A stretch of DNA of 36,943 bases from Gemmataceae bacterium (GTDB lineage: Bacteria; Planctomycetota; Planctomycetia; Gemmatales; Gemmataceae), in assembly GCA_009691845.1 (NCBI GenBank), contig SIAJ01000056.1:1-36943 (forward strand). Reading direction: 5' to 3'. The position numbers and the translations under genes are program-made. The notes beneath the pieces were generated by a model. That model had not been told where the DNA came from. It ran no database searches and worked only from the letters and a program-made list of their open reading frames with translations. The first letter of the stretch is position 1; the number at the start of each line of letters is the position of its first letter. Positions 1 to 8,450 of this stretch are shown piece by piece.

Positions 1-539
1 CGATTGGCGGTGACGAGATCGAGCTTGCCATCGCCATTGACATCGCCGAGCGTCACGGAAAGAGGGCCGGACCCCGTGGCGAAGTCGGTTTTGGCTGCAA
101 AGCTGCCAGCGCCGTTGCCGAGCAGCACGCTGGCGGTGTCGGCGTTGAAATTGGCGGTGACGAGATCGAGCTTGCCATCGCCATTGACATCGCCGAGCGT
201 CACGGAATAAGGGCCGGACCCCGTGGCGAAGTCGGTTTTGCTCCCAAAACTGCCAGCGCCGTTGCCGAGCAGCACGCTGGCGGTGTTGGCGTAGATATTG
301 GCGGTGACGAGATCGAGCTTGCCATCGCCATTGACATCGCCGAGCGTCACGGAAAGAGGGCCGTCCCCCGTGGCGAAGTCGGTTTTGCTCCCGAAACTGC
401 CAGCGCCGTTGCCGAGCAGCACGCTGGCGGTGTTGGCGCTGGAATTGGCGGTGACGAGATCGAGCTTGCCATCGCCATTGACATCGCCGAGCGTCACGGA
501 ACCAGGGCCGGCCCCCGTGGCGAAGTCGGTTTTGGCTGC
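1..539 (-). repeat. Tandem 147-bp (49-codon) FG-GAP repeats, at least 3.7 copies
   Basis: Units read on the minus strand are 539-393, 392-246, 245-99 and 98-1 (cut by the edge). The same junction sequence recurs at 4, 151, 298 and 445, so the period is exactly 147 bp. Units differ from each other at only a handful of bases. The changes cluster at unit residues 1-2, 10, 13, 33-34 and 36, while the calcium loop and the flanking beta strands stay constant. The array looks like recent tandem amplification and may be prone to copy-number change or assembly collapse. Confidence 0.95.
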
Positions 540-923
540 AAAGCTGACCGTGGCGGCAATGGTGCCGTTATCCACCAGGTTTAAACCCAGGGTGCCATTC
601 CCGCTGATGCTATTGACGGTGACGGTGTAAATGGCGTCAGAACCGGTGACACTAGCAATAGTGCCGGCCGTTGTGCCAGTGGAAACGGTGGTAAAGTCTG
701 CGGCATCGACGCCGGTAACGGCATCACTGAAGGTCACGGTAAAGACGGCACTGGTGGAGGCCGCGGCCCCGGAACTCCCAGTGCTCGTGACGATGGAAGC
801 CACCGTCGGGTAGGCGGGCGTGACCCGCTCTTCGAGGGGAAGAATTTGCAGGCGGGTACGACGAGTGGGCCCTGGCTGGGTGGTCAGCAATCGACGCAGC
901 GAACGGAGAAAAGGGTTGAGCAT
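1..923 (-). CDS. FG-GAP/VCBS repeat surface protein, N-terminal part (runs off the window)
   Basis: This open frame has no stop before the left edge of the window, so only about 307 codons of the N-terminus are seen. The ATG at 923-921 is the only ATG between an in-frame stop at 989-987 and the body of the protein; its ribosome binding site is weak. The first 40 residues are Arg/Leu-rich and contain LPLEERVTPAYP, a leader seen on many planctomycete extracellular proteins (compare the Pfam family Planc_extracel; the match is from memory). Residues about 40-128 form a Ser/Thr/Val-rich beta domain. From residue 129 a 49-residue unit repeats, each copy carrying DVNGDGKLDL, a calcium-loop pattern (DxNxDGxxD) typical of FG-GAP/VCBS beta-propeller repeats. 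The likely role is a secreted or surface adhesion or structural protein; its ligand is unknown. Confidence 0.85.
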   Translation of the reverse strand, partial: MLNPFLRSLRRLLTTQPGPTRRTRLQILPLEERVTPAYPTVASIVTSTGSSGAAASTSAVFTVTFSDAVTGVDAADFTTVSTGTTAGTIASVTGSDAIYTVTVNSISGNGTLGLNLVDNGTIAATVSFAAKTDFATGAGPGSVTLGDVNGDGKLDLVTANSSANTASVLLGNGAGSFGSKTDFATGDGPLSVTLGDVNGDGKLDLVTANIYANTASVLLGNGAGSFGSKTDFATGSGPYSVTLGDVNGDGKLDLVTANFNADTASVLLGNGAGSFAAKTDFATGSGPLSVTLGDVNGDGKLDLVTAN

Positions 924-1301
924 GACGAGTTCCGCGAAAATGAGGAGGAAGGCCCGCAGCCAAAATCTGGGTATAAAAATTAGAGGTTATTCATGAGCAT
1001 ACAAATTCAGAGTCCCCTTAAAAGGAAAATCCGGGACAAAATACCCAGATTTTCTATTTGCCGCAAAGCCCACAGGCTAACAATCGGCGAGATCCCCCCT
1101 TGCAGCAGGCCACACCGGGCAACGCCCGGCCCAATCGCCTGCTGATCCCGAATGGAGAGGCTGTTTTGCTGGTCCTCGCTGAGCTCATTCGGCATCCACG
1201 GACCGTTCGGTCTGCGTGGCGGCGTGTAGGTGGTTACGGGCCGTTTTTCTAGACTGACTTGCACCGCTTGAGTTCGATGTCTTTCGAGAGGGTCAGTCGT
1301 G
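924..1301. other. Divergent intergenic region without a gene
   Basis: This 378-bp gap separates the minus-strand FG-GAP gene from the plus-strand TIGR03032-like gene, so promoters for both must lie here. The part near 965-1050 is AT-richer than its surroundings. A short hairpin, CCGGGC-AAC-GCCCGG, lies at 1115-1129. I see no convincing -35/-10 pair and no gene; the open frames here show no family resemblance. Confidence 0.5.
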
Positions 1302-2378
1302 ATGTCTACTGAAGCCGCCCCTGGTTCTGCCGCCGAAGAACCGTGGCTGGAGGTGGCTTCCTCACGCAATTTTCACCAGTGGCTCGAGTCGGAACAGGTC
1401 AGCTTGGCCTTTTCCACGTATCAGGCAGGCAAGGTTTTTCTGTTGGGCCGCAAGCCGGATCATCAGATCGCCGTCTTCGAGCGGACCCTGGACCGTTGCA
1501 TGGGGCTGTGTGCCACGGATGATGGCTTTTGGCTCAGTTCCAAGTATCAGATCTGGCGATTTGAAAACGCCCTCAAGCCTGGGCAATCCCATCAAGGTCA
1601 TGACAAACTGTACATTCCCAGAATTGGCTACACGACCGGCGACCTCGATGTGCATGACATCGTCGTGGAGTCCTCTGGAAGAATCGTCTTCGTGAACAGC
1701 TCATTTGGCTGCCTGGGCACCTTTAGCCCAACGAACAGTTTCACCCCGCTGTGGCAACCACCGTTCCTGAGCAAGCTGACACCGGAAGACCGCTGCCATT
1801 TGAACGGCCTTGCCCTGGAAGACGGCCGATGCAAATACGTGACAGTGGTGAGCAGGTCGGATATCGTCGATGGCTGGCGCAGCCGCAGGCATGATGGTGG
1901 TTGTGTACTCGAAGTGCCGACGGGCGAAGTGATCGCTAGCGGGCTGTCCATGCCGCATTCGCCGCGGGTCCATCAGGGGCAACTTTATGTACACGATTCC
2001 GGGAATGGCTACTTCTGCCGTGTGAATCGCGCCAATGGCTCGGTCGATCGCATCGCCTTTTGCCCGGGCTATCTGCGTGGCCTCGCGTTTTCTGGAAACT
2101 TCGCCATCGTGGGACTTTCCGGGCCTCGTCGAGACAAAACCTTCAGCGGGCTGGCCCTGGACCAGGAACTGGCCAAACGGGACGCCGAGGCCTGGTGCGG
2201 AATCCAGATCATCGAACTTGTCACGGGAAATGTGGTGGAATGGGTGCGCTTGACTGGCCTGGTTAGCGAGCTTTACGATGTCGTGACGCTAAAAGGTGTG
2301 GTCCGCCCCATGCTTCTGGGCTTCAAATCCAACGAAATCGCCCAACTCATCAGCATGGACGAGCCAAAGCCGCTGTAA
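1302..2378 (+). CDS. TIGR03032 family protein (DUF4915-like)
   Basis: The protein has 358 residues. The ATG at 1302 is preferred over the GTG at 1299 because GAGAGG at 1287-1292 lies at a suitable distance. The sequence matches my memory of the TIGR03032 family: an N-terminal part with NFHQWLESEQVSLAFSTYQAGK, then LSSKYQIWRFEN, DLDVHDIVV, NSSFGCL, CHLNGLAL, MPHSPRVH, DSGNGYF and CPGYLRGLAF, the motifs spaced like blades of a beta-propeller. Family function is not established; members are often found near FG-GAP, calcium-binding or polyketide-type genes. No signal peptide or membrane segment is seen, so the protein is probably cytoplasmic. The gene stands alone, divergent from the FG-GAP surface protein gene. 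The start codon and family call are good; the role is unknown. Confidence 0.82.
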   Translation: MSTEAAPGSAAEEPWLEVASSRNFHQWLESEQVSLAFSTYQAGKVFLLGRKPDHQIAVFERTLDRCMGLCATDDGFWLSSKYQIWRFENALKPGQSHQGHDKLYIPRIGYTTGDLDVHDIVVESSGRIVFVNSSFGCLGTFSPTNSFTPLWQPPFLSKLTPEDRCHLNGLALEDGRCKYVTVVSRSDIVDGWRSRRHDGGCVLEVPTGEVIASGLSMPHSPRVHQGQLYVHDSGNGYFCRVNRANGSVDRIAFCPGYLRGLAFSGNFAIVGLSGPRRDKTFSGLALDQELAKRDAEAWCGIQIIELVTGNVVEWVRLTGLVSELYDVVTLKGVVRPMLLGFKSNEIAQLISMDEPKPL

Positions 2379-2406
2379 GTTCCCGGTTCCCAGGCGTCGC
2401 AACCGT

Positions 2407-2482
2407 GGGCAACCGGTGGTCGAGCTTACGCTCGACCACCGGCTAATTTCTCTGACCCCTCCGGGGTCAAGCTGGCTCAAGC
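2407..2482 (+). repeat. 76-bp palindromic dispersed element, copy 1
   Basis: Two hairpins stand in series. The first has stem CCGGTGGTCGAGC (2413-2425), loop TTAC and a perfect right arm at 2430-2442. The second has stem GACCCC (2454-2459), loop TCC and right arm GGGGTC (2463-2468). The whole 76 bp recurs without mismatch as the reverse complement at 10312-10387. It fills most of the gap between the TIGR03032-like gene and the porin gene. It could serve as a terminator, but its exact duplication points to a REP-type mobile or copy-spread element. Confidence 0.9.
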
Positions 2483-2673
2483 CCTCCCCCAAGCGGAGCG
2501 GGGTAGAAATGCAACCCAGCCTTCAGCGGGCAGCTTTGGGCAAACTGTGCCGATTATTTCAATCACATCAAACCAAAGCGGTTGGGATTTGCCATTCAAA
2601 CTGTTCGCAACGGTAATGCCGGCCCGAAAGGTATTTCGAGTGTTCCGCAATTGGCCTGCAAAAGAGGCTTGAG

Positions 2674-4026
2674 ATGCGTACGAGTCTTCTATTAAGCGCA
2701 CTGGCAATATCCGTCTGTGCCACCCCCGTGCTGGCCGATCCGCTGATCATCCTTCGGAAAGGCCAACCCAGGTCCGAAATTTCGGCTGAGGCCTCTCCCG
2801 ATCGAAGCCCGATTTCCCGGGGCGATTCGCTCCCGGAAGCCGAAGCTGCGAAGGAAGCGGCTCCGGTCGCTGTGGAGCCCCGGGCCGAAGTGCCGCCGGC
2901 CGTCAATGTGCAAAACGTGCCGCGTCCAGCCGGCCGACGCGCACCGAGCACGTGGCTGGAAGCGAGTGCCCTCTCCTGGCGAATTTCGGATGGTCCGCTG
3001 CCGTTGGCAATCGTCACCCGAGGCGACTCGGCCGACGCGCTGCCCGGAGCGCTTGGACAAGCGGGCACTCGGGTGGCGTTCGGCGGTCGCGGACTCGACT
3101 ACGGACAACTCGGCGGCCTGCGCCTGACGGCCGGAGCCTGGCTGGACAACGAGCCGATCGGCGTGGAGATCAGCGCGTTTGCCCTGAATCAAGGGAGCAG
3201 GTCCTTCGCGGTCCGGTCGGATATGAACGGTTCGCCGGGGATTTATATGCCGGCCTTCAACGTGATGACCGGGGCCGAGGGATCGCTGATCGTGGCCGAT
3301 CCGGTTCTGGGCTATGCCGGCGGCGTCTCGGTGCAAAGTGAAAGCCGATTGCACGGCTGGGAAGCAAACGCCCTGTTTGCCGCTGTTCGGGCGGAATGGG
3401 GCGATGTCGATTTGCTCGTCGGCTATCGGTCGATGTCGCTTCAAGAGAAGCTGGCAATTCGCAATCAATCGTCCGACCTGATTCGCGGAACATTCACGGA
3501 CATCGCCGACTTCTTCCAGACCGACAACCAGTTCGACGGCGGGCAAGTCGGCCTGCGCGCCACGCGCTATCACGGCAATTGGTTCGCCTCCGTCGCGGGC
3601 AAGATTGCCTTTGGCCCGACGCGTGGGAGTGTCACCACCAACGGCGTGAACCGATCGACCACCCCGGCAGCGTTCTTCGAAGCCGCCCCTCCACCGCTGC
3701 CGAACGGCACCTTCGCGGGTGGGTTTTTTAATCAACCGAGCAACACGGGCTCGCAGACGCAGTACGAATGGTCGACCGTTTCAGAACTGAACCTGCGTGT
3801 CGGCTGCGACGCCTGGGACTGTGTGCGAGCATTCGTCGGTTTCGACCTGCTTTGTTGGAACACGGTCGCCCGCCCCGGCGACCAAATCGACCGAGCCCTG
3901 AACCTGACGCAAAGCCAGGTCTTCGGCGGCGGAGCCCTCATCGGCCCCCAGCGTCCAACCAGCATCTTCCAGACCACGGACTTCCTCGCCTCGGGCGTCA
4001 GCGCGGGGATTGAGTTGCGATATTGA
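2674..4026 (+). CDS. BBP7-family outer-membrane beta-barrel protein
   Basis: The protein has 450 residues. A signal peptide is clear: MRTSLLLSALAISVCATPVLA, cleaved before DPLI. Residues about 30-95 form a Pro/Ala/Glu-rich linker. From about residue 95 (STWLEASALSWRISDGPLPLAIVT) the protein has the features of planctomycete putative beta-barrel porin 7 (Pfam BBP7): FGGRGLDYGQLGGLRLTAG near the start of the barrel, regularly alternating beta strands such as WEANALFAAVRAEWGDVDLLVGYR, and an aromatic/Leu-rich C-terminal strand ending SAGIELRY with a terminal aromatic residue, typical of barrels inserted by BamA. Its expected place is the outer membrane; the substrate is unknown. The spacer upstream holds palindromic element copy 1. 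The ATG at 2674 follows GCTTGAG, a modest ribosome site. Two Cys residues (VGCDAWDCV) may form a periplasmic or surface disulfide. Confidence 0.85.
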   Translation: MRTSLLLSALAISVCATPVLADPLIILRKGQPRSEISAEASPDRSPISRGDSLPEAEAAKEAAPVAVEPRAEVPPAVNVQNVPRPAGRRAPSTWLEASALSWRISDGPLPLAIVTRGDSADALPGALGQAGTRVAFGGRGLDYGQLGGLRLTAGAWLDNEPIGVEISAFALNQGSRSFAVRSDMNGSPGIYMPAFNVMTGAEGSLIVADPVLGYAGGVSVQSESRLHGWEANALFAAVRAEWGDVDLLVGYRSMSLQEKLAIRNQSSDLIRGTFTDIADFFQTDNQFDGGQVGLRATRYHGNWFASVAGKIAFGPTRGSVTTNGVNRSTTPAAFFEAAPPPLPNGTFAGGFFNQPSNTGSQTQYEWSTVSELNLRVGCDAWDCVRAFVGFDLLCWNTVARPGDQIDRALNLTQSQVFGGGALIGPQRPTSIFQTTDFLASGVSAGIELRY

Positions 4027-4540
4027 TCGCGATGTTGCTGCGTCGTCTCGGGGTTACGGCACGCAGTGAAGTTTGGCACGTTTTTTCAGAGCCACGCACG
4101 TAGCGCAGCGGAGGACTCGCCGGCCGCGAACGAGACGTCGGAATCACGGACGAACTGAGCAAGAAGATCGTGGAGAATCCGGTCTCGATCCCGGACTTCC
4201 ACGCGACGATTCACTGCGCTCTCGGCATCGACCCGACGAAGGAATTGAAGGATGGTGCCCGGCCCGTGCCCATCGCCGATGGCGGCAAGCCGATCCGGGC
4301 GATGTTGGGATAACGAGTTCATGGCACGTCCGGTTCTCTTTCGAGAACCAATGGGCCTCCCGTCACCGGAGAGTCTGACGTGTCACCACGGTACACGGCC
4401 GGTCATTAGCCACTGTGATTTCCCGTAAGACTGCCACGGAATTGGCAAGCTTCAAGTCTCTTCGCACGCGCATCTCTTCCGCAGAAACCCTTCTCGATAC
4501 CATGAGCCTACGCAGAGCTTATCACTTGGGAGTCCCCATC
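4027..4540. other. Gap holding a DUF1501 remnant and a small hairpin
   Basis: The region between the BBP7 gene and the oxidoreductase gene has no intact gene. It holds a decayed DUF1501 tail (4104-4313, listed separately) and a hairpin GGTTCTC-TTTC-GAGAACC at 4332-4349 just after that tail, perhaps its former terminator. An in-frame GTG at 4415 could extend the downstream oxidoreductase, but the added residues have no family resemblance. Confidence 0.55.
4104..4313 (+). pseudogene. C-terminal remnant of a DUF1501 protein
   Basis: In the frame ending at TAA 4311-4313 the translation includes GITDELSKKIVENPVSIPDF, then HATIHCALGIDPTKELKDG and ARPVPIADGGKPIRAMLG. This matches the last 55-60 residues of DUF1501 (sulfatase-like, Tat-exported) proteins common in planctomycetes, as I remember the family. 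An in-frame TAG at 4101-4103 and the lack of any upstream DUF1501 sequence show that the first 85-90% of the gene is gone. The tail is of a different subtype from the intact DUF1501 protein at 8714-10072, whose end is unrelated in detail. No start codon or ribosome site serves it. It is most likely left over from a deletion whose left edge is near 4100, just after the BBP7 gene. Confidence 0.75.
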
Positions 4541-5560
4541 ATGCTTCGCATCGGTCTCGTCGGCGTCGGCTTTATGGGATGGATCCACTTCAACGCTTAT
4601 CAGCGGCTGAAGGGGGCGAAGCTCGCGGCTGTTTGTAGTCGCGACCAGGCCAAGCTTGCGGGCGACTGGCGTTCCATTCGCGGCAACTTCGGACCTCCGG
4701 GCGAGCAGGTCGATCTCTCTGCCGTGAAGAAGTACGGACGCATCGAGGACATGGTAGCCGATCCGGACATCGACCTGATCGACATCTGCAACCCGACGCA
4801 TCTGCATCCGGAATACGCCATCGCGGCCCTGAAGGCTGGCAAGCATGTGCTGGTTGAGAAAGCCATCGCACTCAAGCCCGAAGATGCAGATGCCATGGTC
4901 GCGGCTGCAAAGGCGTCGGGCAAGTTGCTGATGGTCGCCCACGTACTGCCGTTCTTCCCCGAGTTCAAGTTCGCGGCCGAGGTTCTCCGCGATGGCCGTT
5001 ATGGCAAGCTGATCGCGGGAAGTTTCAAGCGGGTGATCTCGCGGCCCGACTGGTCGGCCGACTTTAGCGACGCGGCCAAAACGGGCGGGCCGGCCATCGA
5101 CTTGCATGTGCACGACACGCATTTCATCGGCTTGGTTTGCGGAGTGCCGAAGAGCGTTACCGCAACGGGAGTGCTTGAGAACGGTATGGTTCAACATCTG
5201 ACGACCTCCTACGATTACGGGCCGAACGGCCCATCCGTGACGTGTACAAGCGGGGCTTTGTCGATGAGTGGCCGGCCTTTTGTGCATGGCTACGAGTTGT
5301 ACCTGGAGAAGGCGACGCTCGTGTACATGTCGGGCACCTGTCCGCTGACTTGCATCTCGGCCGGGAAATCCGAGACCATTGAACTGACCGGAGGAGGTGA
5401 CCCGATCACGGCCTTCGCGGACGAAATTCAGACGGCCGTGGATGGCGTGAAATCGGGAAAGATGCCCGATCTGCTAAGCGGTCAACTCGCTCGCGATGCA
5501 CTCGTGATGTGTTACAAGGAATGCGAGTCGGTCGTGTCGAGGCGAGCGGTTGATATTTGA
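4541..5560 (+). CDS. Gfo/Idh/MocA family NAD(P)-dependent oxidoreductase
   Basis: The protein has 339 residues. The ATG at 4541 is chosen because it starts exactly at the Rossmann strand (MLRIGLVGVGFMG) and is preceded by GGGAG at 4529-4533; the frame stays open upstream to a GTG at 4415 but that extension is not family-like. The nucleotide-binding GxGxxG is at residues 8-13. NPTHLHP and the EK pair of HVLVEKAIALKP (residues 106-107, the usual EKP has become EKA) are the second family signature. GGPAIDLHVHDTHFI carries the conserved Asp/His region of the C-terminal substrate domain. Members oxidise or reduce sugars and cyclitols; the substrate cannot be told. No signal peptide is seen, so it is cytoplasmic. 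It converges on a second, Tat-exported member of the same superfamily at 5605-6804. Confidence 0.9.
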   Translation: MLRIGLVGVGFMGWIHFNAYQRLKGAKLAAVCSRDQAKLAGDWRSIRGNFGPPGEQVDLSAVKKYGRIEDMVADPDIDLIDICNPTHLHPEYAIAALKAGKHVLVEKAIALKPEDADAMVAAAKASGKLLMVAHVLPFFPEFKFAAEVLRDGRYGKLIAGSFKRVISRPDWSADFSDAAKTGGPAIDLHVHDTHFIGLVCGVPKSVTATGVLENGMVQHLTTSYDYGPNGPSVTCTSGALSMSGRPFVHGYELYLEKATLVYMSGTCPLTCISAGKSETIELTGGGDPITAFADEIQTAVDGVKSGKMPDLLSGQLARDALVMCYKECESVVSRRAVDI

Positions 5561-5570
5561 ATCAGGCGAG

Positions 5571-5596
5571 AGCCGAGCGGCTTACGCCGCTCGGCT
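5571..5596. terminator. Shared hairpin between convergent genes
   Basis: AGCCGAGCGGC (5571-5581), loop TTAC, GCCGCTCGGCT (5586-5596) form a perfect 11-bp stem, extended by GGCG/CGCC across a two-base bulge. It lies in the 44-bp gap between two convergent stop codons and can act on both strands. No long T-run follows on either side, so Rho-independent action is uncertain. Confidence 0.65.
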
Positions 5597-5604
5597 CGCC
5601 TGGG

Positions 5605-6804
5605 TCATTTCCACACCGCCACGCCGCCGTTCCTCAATGCCAGGTTCGCCAGGTGGGCCGCACTCGCACTGCCAACGCCGCTTTCGGCCGGTGCACTCGG
5701 CTTCTTGCGACTCTTGACGCTGTCCAGCCAGTTCTGCAGGTGGAGCAACTCGCCATCGGGCTTGTCGTAGAAGTCGGCTCCGCGATGTTTCGGGTTCGTG
5801 CCCAGGACCAACTCTTCGGCCTTGGCCTTGGTGCTCTTTAATTCCGGCGTGATGACGTATGCTCCGCGATCGATGTACAGGTTCGCCTCGCTGCCCATGA
5901 AGACGATGTGGGCCCCCTCGCGAGCATTCGCGAAGGTTCCGTCAAAGTGCATCTGGATGCCCCCCTTGTAGGTCAGGATCGTCTGCACGGTGTCCGGTGT
6001 TTCCCACACACCTTCGCTGACTGTGTGTTGGCCCAGGCTCACCGCTTTTTCCGGATGATCGACATTCAGGATCCAGTGAGCGACGTCGATCCAGTGGACC
6101 ATGAGATCCGTGAGGAGACCGCCGCCAAAATCCCAGTACCAACGCCAGTTGCGCATGCGATACTCGTCGTACTCTTGCGCTTTCGCATTACCCAGGAAAG
6201 CCTTCCATTCCACGCCTTTCGGATCGAGGTTCCCCTTGAAGCGCTGCACGCGATTCGTGTTCCGATTCCAGGTCATGTGAACCTTCACAACCTTGCCGAT
6301 GCCGCCGGATTCGATGATCTCCTTGGCCCTGGCAATGTGCGGCATCGATCGTTGCTGCGTGCCGACCTGAACCATGCGTCCGTGTTTGTTCTGCGCATCG
6401 ATGACGGCCTTGCCCTCGCTGAGGTCGTGCGTCAACGGCTTCTCGACGTACACATCTTTCTTCGCTTCGCACGCGGCCACGGTCATCGGCACGTGCCAGT
6501 GATCCGGCGAAGCAATCAGCACGGCATCGATGTCCTTGCGGTCGAGCAGTTCCGGAAAATGCTTGGTGACGAAGATCTTGTCGCCGAGCATCTTTCTCGT
6601 TTCGGCCAGGGCATCATCGCGCACGTCCGAGATCGCCATCACGTTCACGTTCGGAATGGTGAGAAGCGATTTCAACAAATGCCGGCAACGCCCGCCGGTG
6701 CCGATGAGGCCGACACGCAGCGTTTCGTTGGCCGCGAAGGAGGTCGCACTAGAACCGGCAATGACGGTACCGGTGGACAGCAGGAAGGAGCGTCGTGTTT
6801 GCAT
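5605..6804 (-). CDS. Tat-exported Gfo/Idh/MocA family oxidoreductase
   Basis: The protein has 399 residues from the ATG at 6804, which begins a twin-arginine signal (MQTRRSFLLSTGTVIAG, cleavage near SFA-ANE). The frame is open further upstream, but an N-terminal extension would bury the Tat motif. The Rossmann motif is LRVGLIGTGGRCRHLL; NAD(P)-binding loop ASPDHWHVP and the EKP signature (VYVEKPLTHDL) follow. RNWRWYWDFGGGLLTDLMVHWIDVAHWIL is the hallmark of the C-terminal domain of the planctomycete Tat-exported subgroup, which carries its nucleotide cofactor folded through the Tat pathway. It should act in the periplasm on a sugar or glycan. Such proteins are very numerous in Planctomycetes; substrates are mostly unknown. 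It faces the cytoplasmic paralog at 4541-5560. Confidence 0.92.
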   Translation of the reverse strand: MQTRRSFLLSTGTVIAGSSATSFAANETLRVGLIGTGGRCRHLLKSLLTIPNVNVMAISDVRDDALAETRKMLGDKIFVTKHFPELLDRKDIDAVLIASPDHWHVPMTVAACEAKKDVYVEKPLTHDLSEGKAVIDAQNKHGRMVQVGTQQRSMPHIARAKEIIESGGIGKVVKVHMTWNRNTNRVQRFKGNLDPKGVEWKAFLGNAKAQEYDEYRMRNWRWYWDFGGGLLTDLMVHWIDVAHWILNVDHPEKAVSLGQHTVSEGVWETPDTVQTILTYKGGIQMHFDGTFANAREGAHIVFMGSEANLYIDRGAYVITPELKSTKAKAEELVLGTNPKHRGADFYDKPDGELLHLQNWLDSVKSRKKPSAPAESGVGSASAAHLANLALRNGGVAVWK

Positions 6805-7505
6805 GGGAGAGGCCCGCCTTGGGTGAATAATGGCGTGTGGTTCACGGGATGTGAAGTCTAACCAACTCAGACTGGAATTGCCAACTATCTGCAAAAAAGC
6901 GGCTCTGCCAGGGAACGCCAATCTCCTGATCGACGTTCCCTGGGATGCCTTTCCGGCTCGTGGTCCGAAAACGCTCGATTGCGGGATGGGACATTTTGGG
7001 ACACCCCTCAGATCTCAGGGGACCTCGACACCAACGAATGCCACTGTACAACTGTCCATATTTCAAGGGCTGGTCGGAAATGTGCGCAAAAAAATACCCG
7101 CCACACTGCTCCACCTCTCCCGTGGTCAGCGTTTCGGGTATTTGGCTTTCGCCTGTTTAGTAGTAAAGCGATCCGCGTGCCAAACTCGCGAATAATTCGG
7201 GCATTTTTCGCAAACTACTGCTGGCTATGTGCTTTCGGTGCCGAACTCTTACTTGTTGCTACGTGTCCTGGTCGTAAAGCAACTGTCGAGTGCCTGCGTT
7301 TCTGGCAGAACCTGTCGAGCTATCGGGCGGCATCGAGTGCAGAATACTCTCTTTCTCGAAGTGCATGGCCTCCGCTTTCAGTGAACCGCGTGGCCCGCAC
7401 AGACGATCTAATCTGTGTGACCACACCAGTCTGCGTGGCGTTTGACCGCCCGTTTCTCCTGCCGTAGGATCGAATCGGGGGCTTTTGTTTTCACCTGAGA
7501 CACTC
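6805..7505. other. Long divergent intergenic region without a recognisable gene
   Basis: About 700 bp separate the Tat oxidoreductase (minus) and the serine acetyltransferase (plus). The middle (about 6860-7250) is less GC-rich than the coding sequence around it. It contains a 19-bp motif, ATGGGACATTTTGGGACAC (6986-7004), found again with one change at 16119-16137, and directly after it a near-palindrome CCCCTCAGATCTCAGGGG (7004-7021). A plus-strand frame at 6979-7467 is open but its composition (Cys/Arg/Ser-rich, no motif) looks non-coding. Promoters for both flanking genes should be here, but I could not pick them out. Confidence 0.5.
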
Positions 7506-8450
7506 ATGGCTGCCGATCTGCGCGTCAAAGAAGGCTTGCCCGAAATCACCGCGGCCCTCGTTGCCAGCTACACCGAGTGCAGCCGAATCAATCATCTCGG
7601 CCACGAGGCCTTACCGAGTCGCGAATCGATCGTCGAAATTCTCGCGGCCCTCTACGAGGTCATTTATCCCGGCTTCGGCAAGCGGCAGCATCTGCACATC
7701 GGCAACGTCGAGTATTACATTGGCTCGCTGGTCGACGATCTGCACGACAAACTGACCGAGCAGATCGCCCGGGCCCTGCGTCACGACATGTGCGAGGAGG
7801 CCCCGCACGTCGATTTCGAGGCCCTCGCTCAGCGAAAGACCATTGAATTCCTGAAACGCATTCCACAGATACGCGAGGTGCTCGACATCGACGTGGCGGC
7901 CGCCTATCGGGGCGACCCGGCGGCAAGAAGCCATCACGAGATTATCTTTTGCTATCCGGGCCTGGAGGCGATCACGATCTTTCGGCTCGCCCATGAACTA
8001 CTCGGCCTCGGCGTGCCTTACGTGCCACGCATGATGACCGAGTTCGCCCACTCGAAGACCGGCATCGACATTCATCCGGGAGCGAACATCGGCGAAGGCT
8101 TCTTCATCGATCACGGCACCGGCGTCGTCATCGGCGAGACCTGCGACATCGGCACCAACGTGAAGCTCTATCAAGGCGTGACCCTCGGTGCTCTCTCGTT
8201 CCAAAAGGATGCCGACGGCGAACTCGTCCGCGGCACCAAGCGCCATCCGACGCTCGAGGACGACGTGATCGTCTACGCCAACGCAACCATCCTCGGCGGC
8301 AACACGGTGGTCGGCACACGCTCGGTGATCGGCTCAAACGTCTGGCTCACGCAATCGGTCGCACCGGAGACGGTCGTGGTGCTGGAGAAACCGGCATTGC
8401 GAGTGAAAGGCGGATCGAAGCAGACGGATCCGTTGATGTTTCATATTTGA
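7506..8450 (+). CDS. cysE: Serine O-acetyltransferase (CysE/EpsC-like)
   Basis: The protein has 314 residues from the ATG at 7506; a TTG at 7485 in the same frame is less likely. It transfers acetyl from acetyl-CoA to L-serine to give O-acetylserine, the first step of cysteine synthesis, in the cytoplasm. Residues 1-175 are the helical N-terminal domain. Residues about 184-300 form the left-handed beta helix of hexapeptide repeats: [28 protein letters not shown], with the catalytic His203 in IDHGTG, then [11 protein letters not shown] and [19 protein letters not shown]. The long N-terminal part and the insertion [17 protein letters not shown] fit the longer SAT form found in many environmental bacteria. 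The frame starts after a 700-bp non-coding region and no cysteine-synthase gene is adjacent. Gene symbol is by family, not by proven orthology. Confidence 0.9.
   Translation: MAADLRVKEGLPEITAALVASYTECSRINHLGHEALPSRESIVEILAALYEVIYPGFGKRQHLHIGNVEYYIGSLVDDLHDKLTEQIARALRHDMCEEAPHVDFEALAQRKTIEFLKRIPQIREVLDIDVAAAYRGDPAARSHHEIIFCYPGLEAITIFRLAHELLGLGVPYVPRMMTEFAHSKTGIDIHPGANIGEGFFIDHGTGVVIGETCDIGTNVKLYQGVTLGALSFQKDADGELVRGTKRHPTLEDDVIVYANATILGGNTVVGTRSVIGSNVWLTQSVAPETVVVLEKPALRVKGGSKQTDPLMFHI

Noticed and set aside
1..539. CRISPR array
   Set aside because: The 147-bp period is a coding repeat with an open frame, without short repeats and unique spacers.
2407..2482. Short coding frames over the palindromic elements (peptides containing LDHRLIS or SSTTG)
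   Set aside because: They are translations of the repeat itself and appear in several frames and orientations.
2692..3735. Long minus-strand frame opposite the BBP7 gene
   Set aside because: It mirrors the codon pattern of the BBP7 gene; the plus strand has signal peptide and barrel features, the minus strand none.
5908..6861. Long plus-strand frame opposite the Tat oxidoreductase
   Set aside because: His/Arg/Val-rich shadow with no domain; the minus strand is clearly the coding one.
6979..7467. Plus-strand open frame of about 160 codons between the Tat oxidoreductase and cysE
   Set aside because: Composition is Cys/Arg/Ser-heavy, no motif, no ribosome site, and it spans the motif-rich non-coding region.
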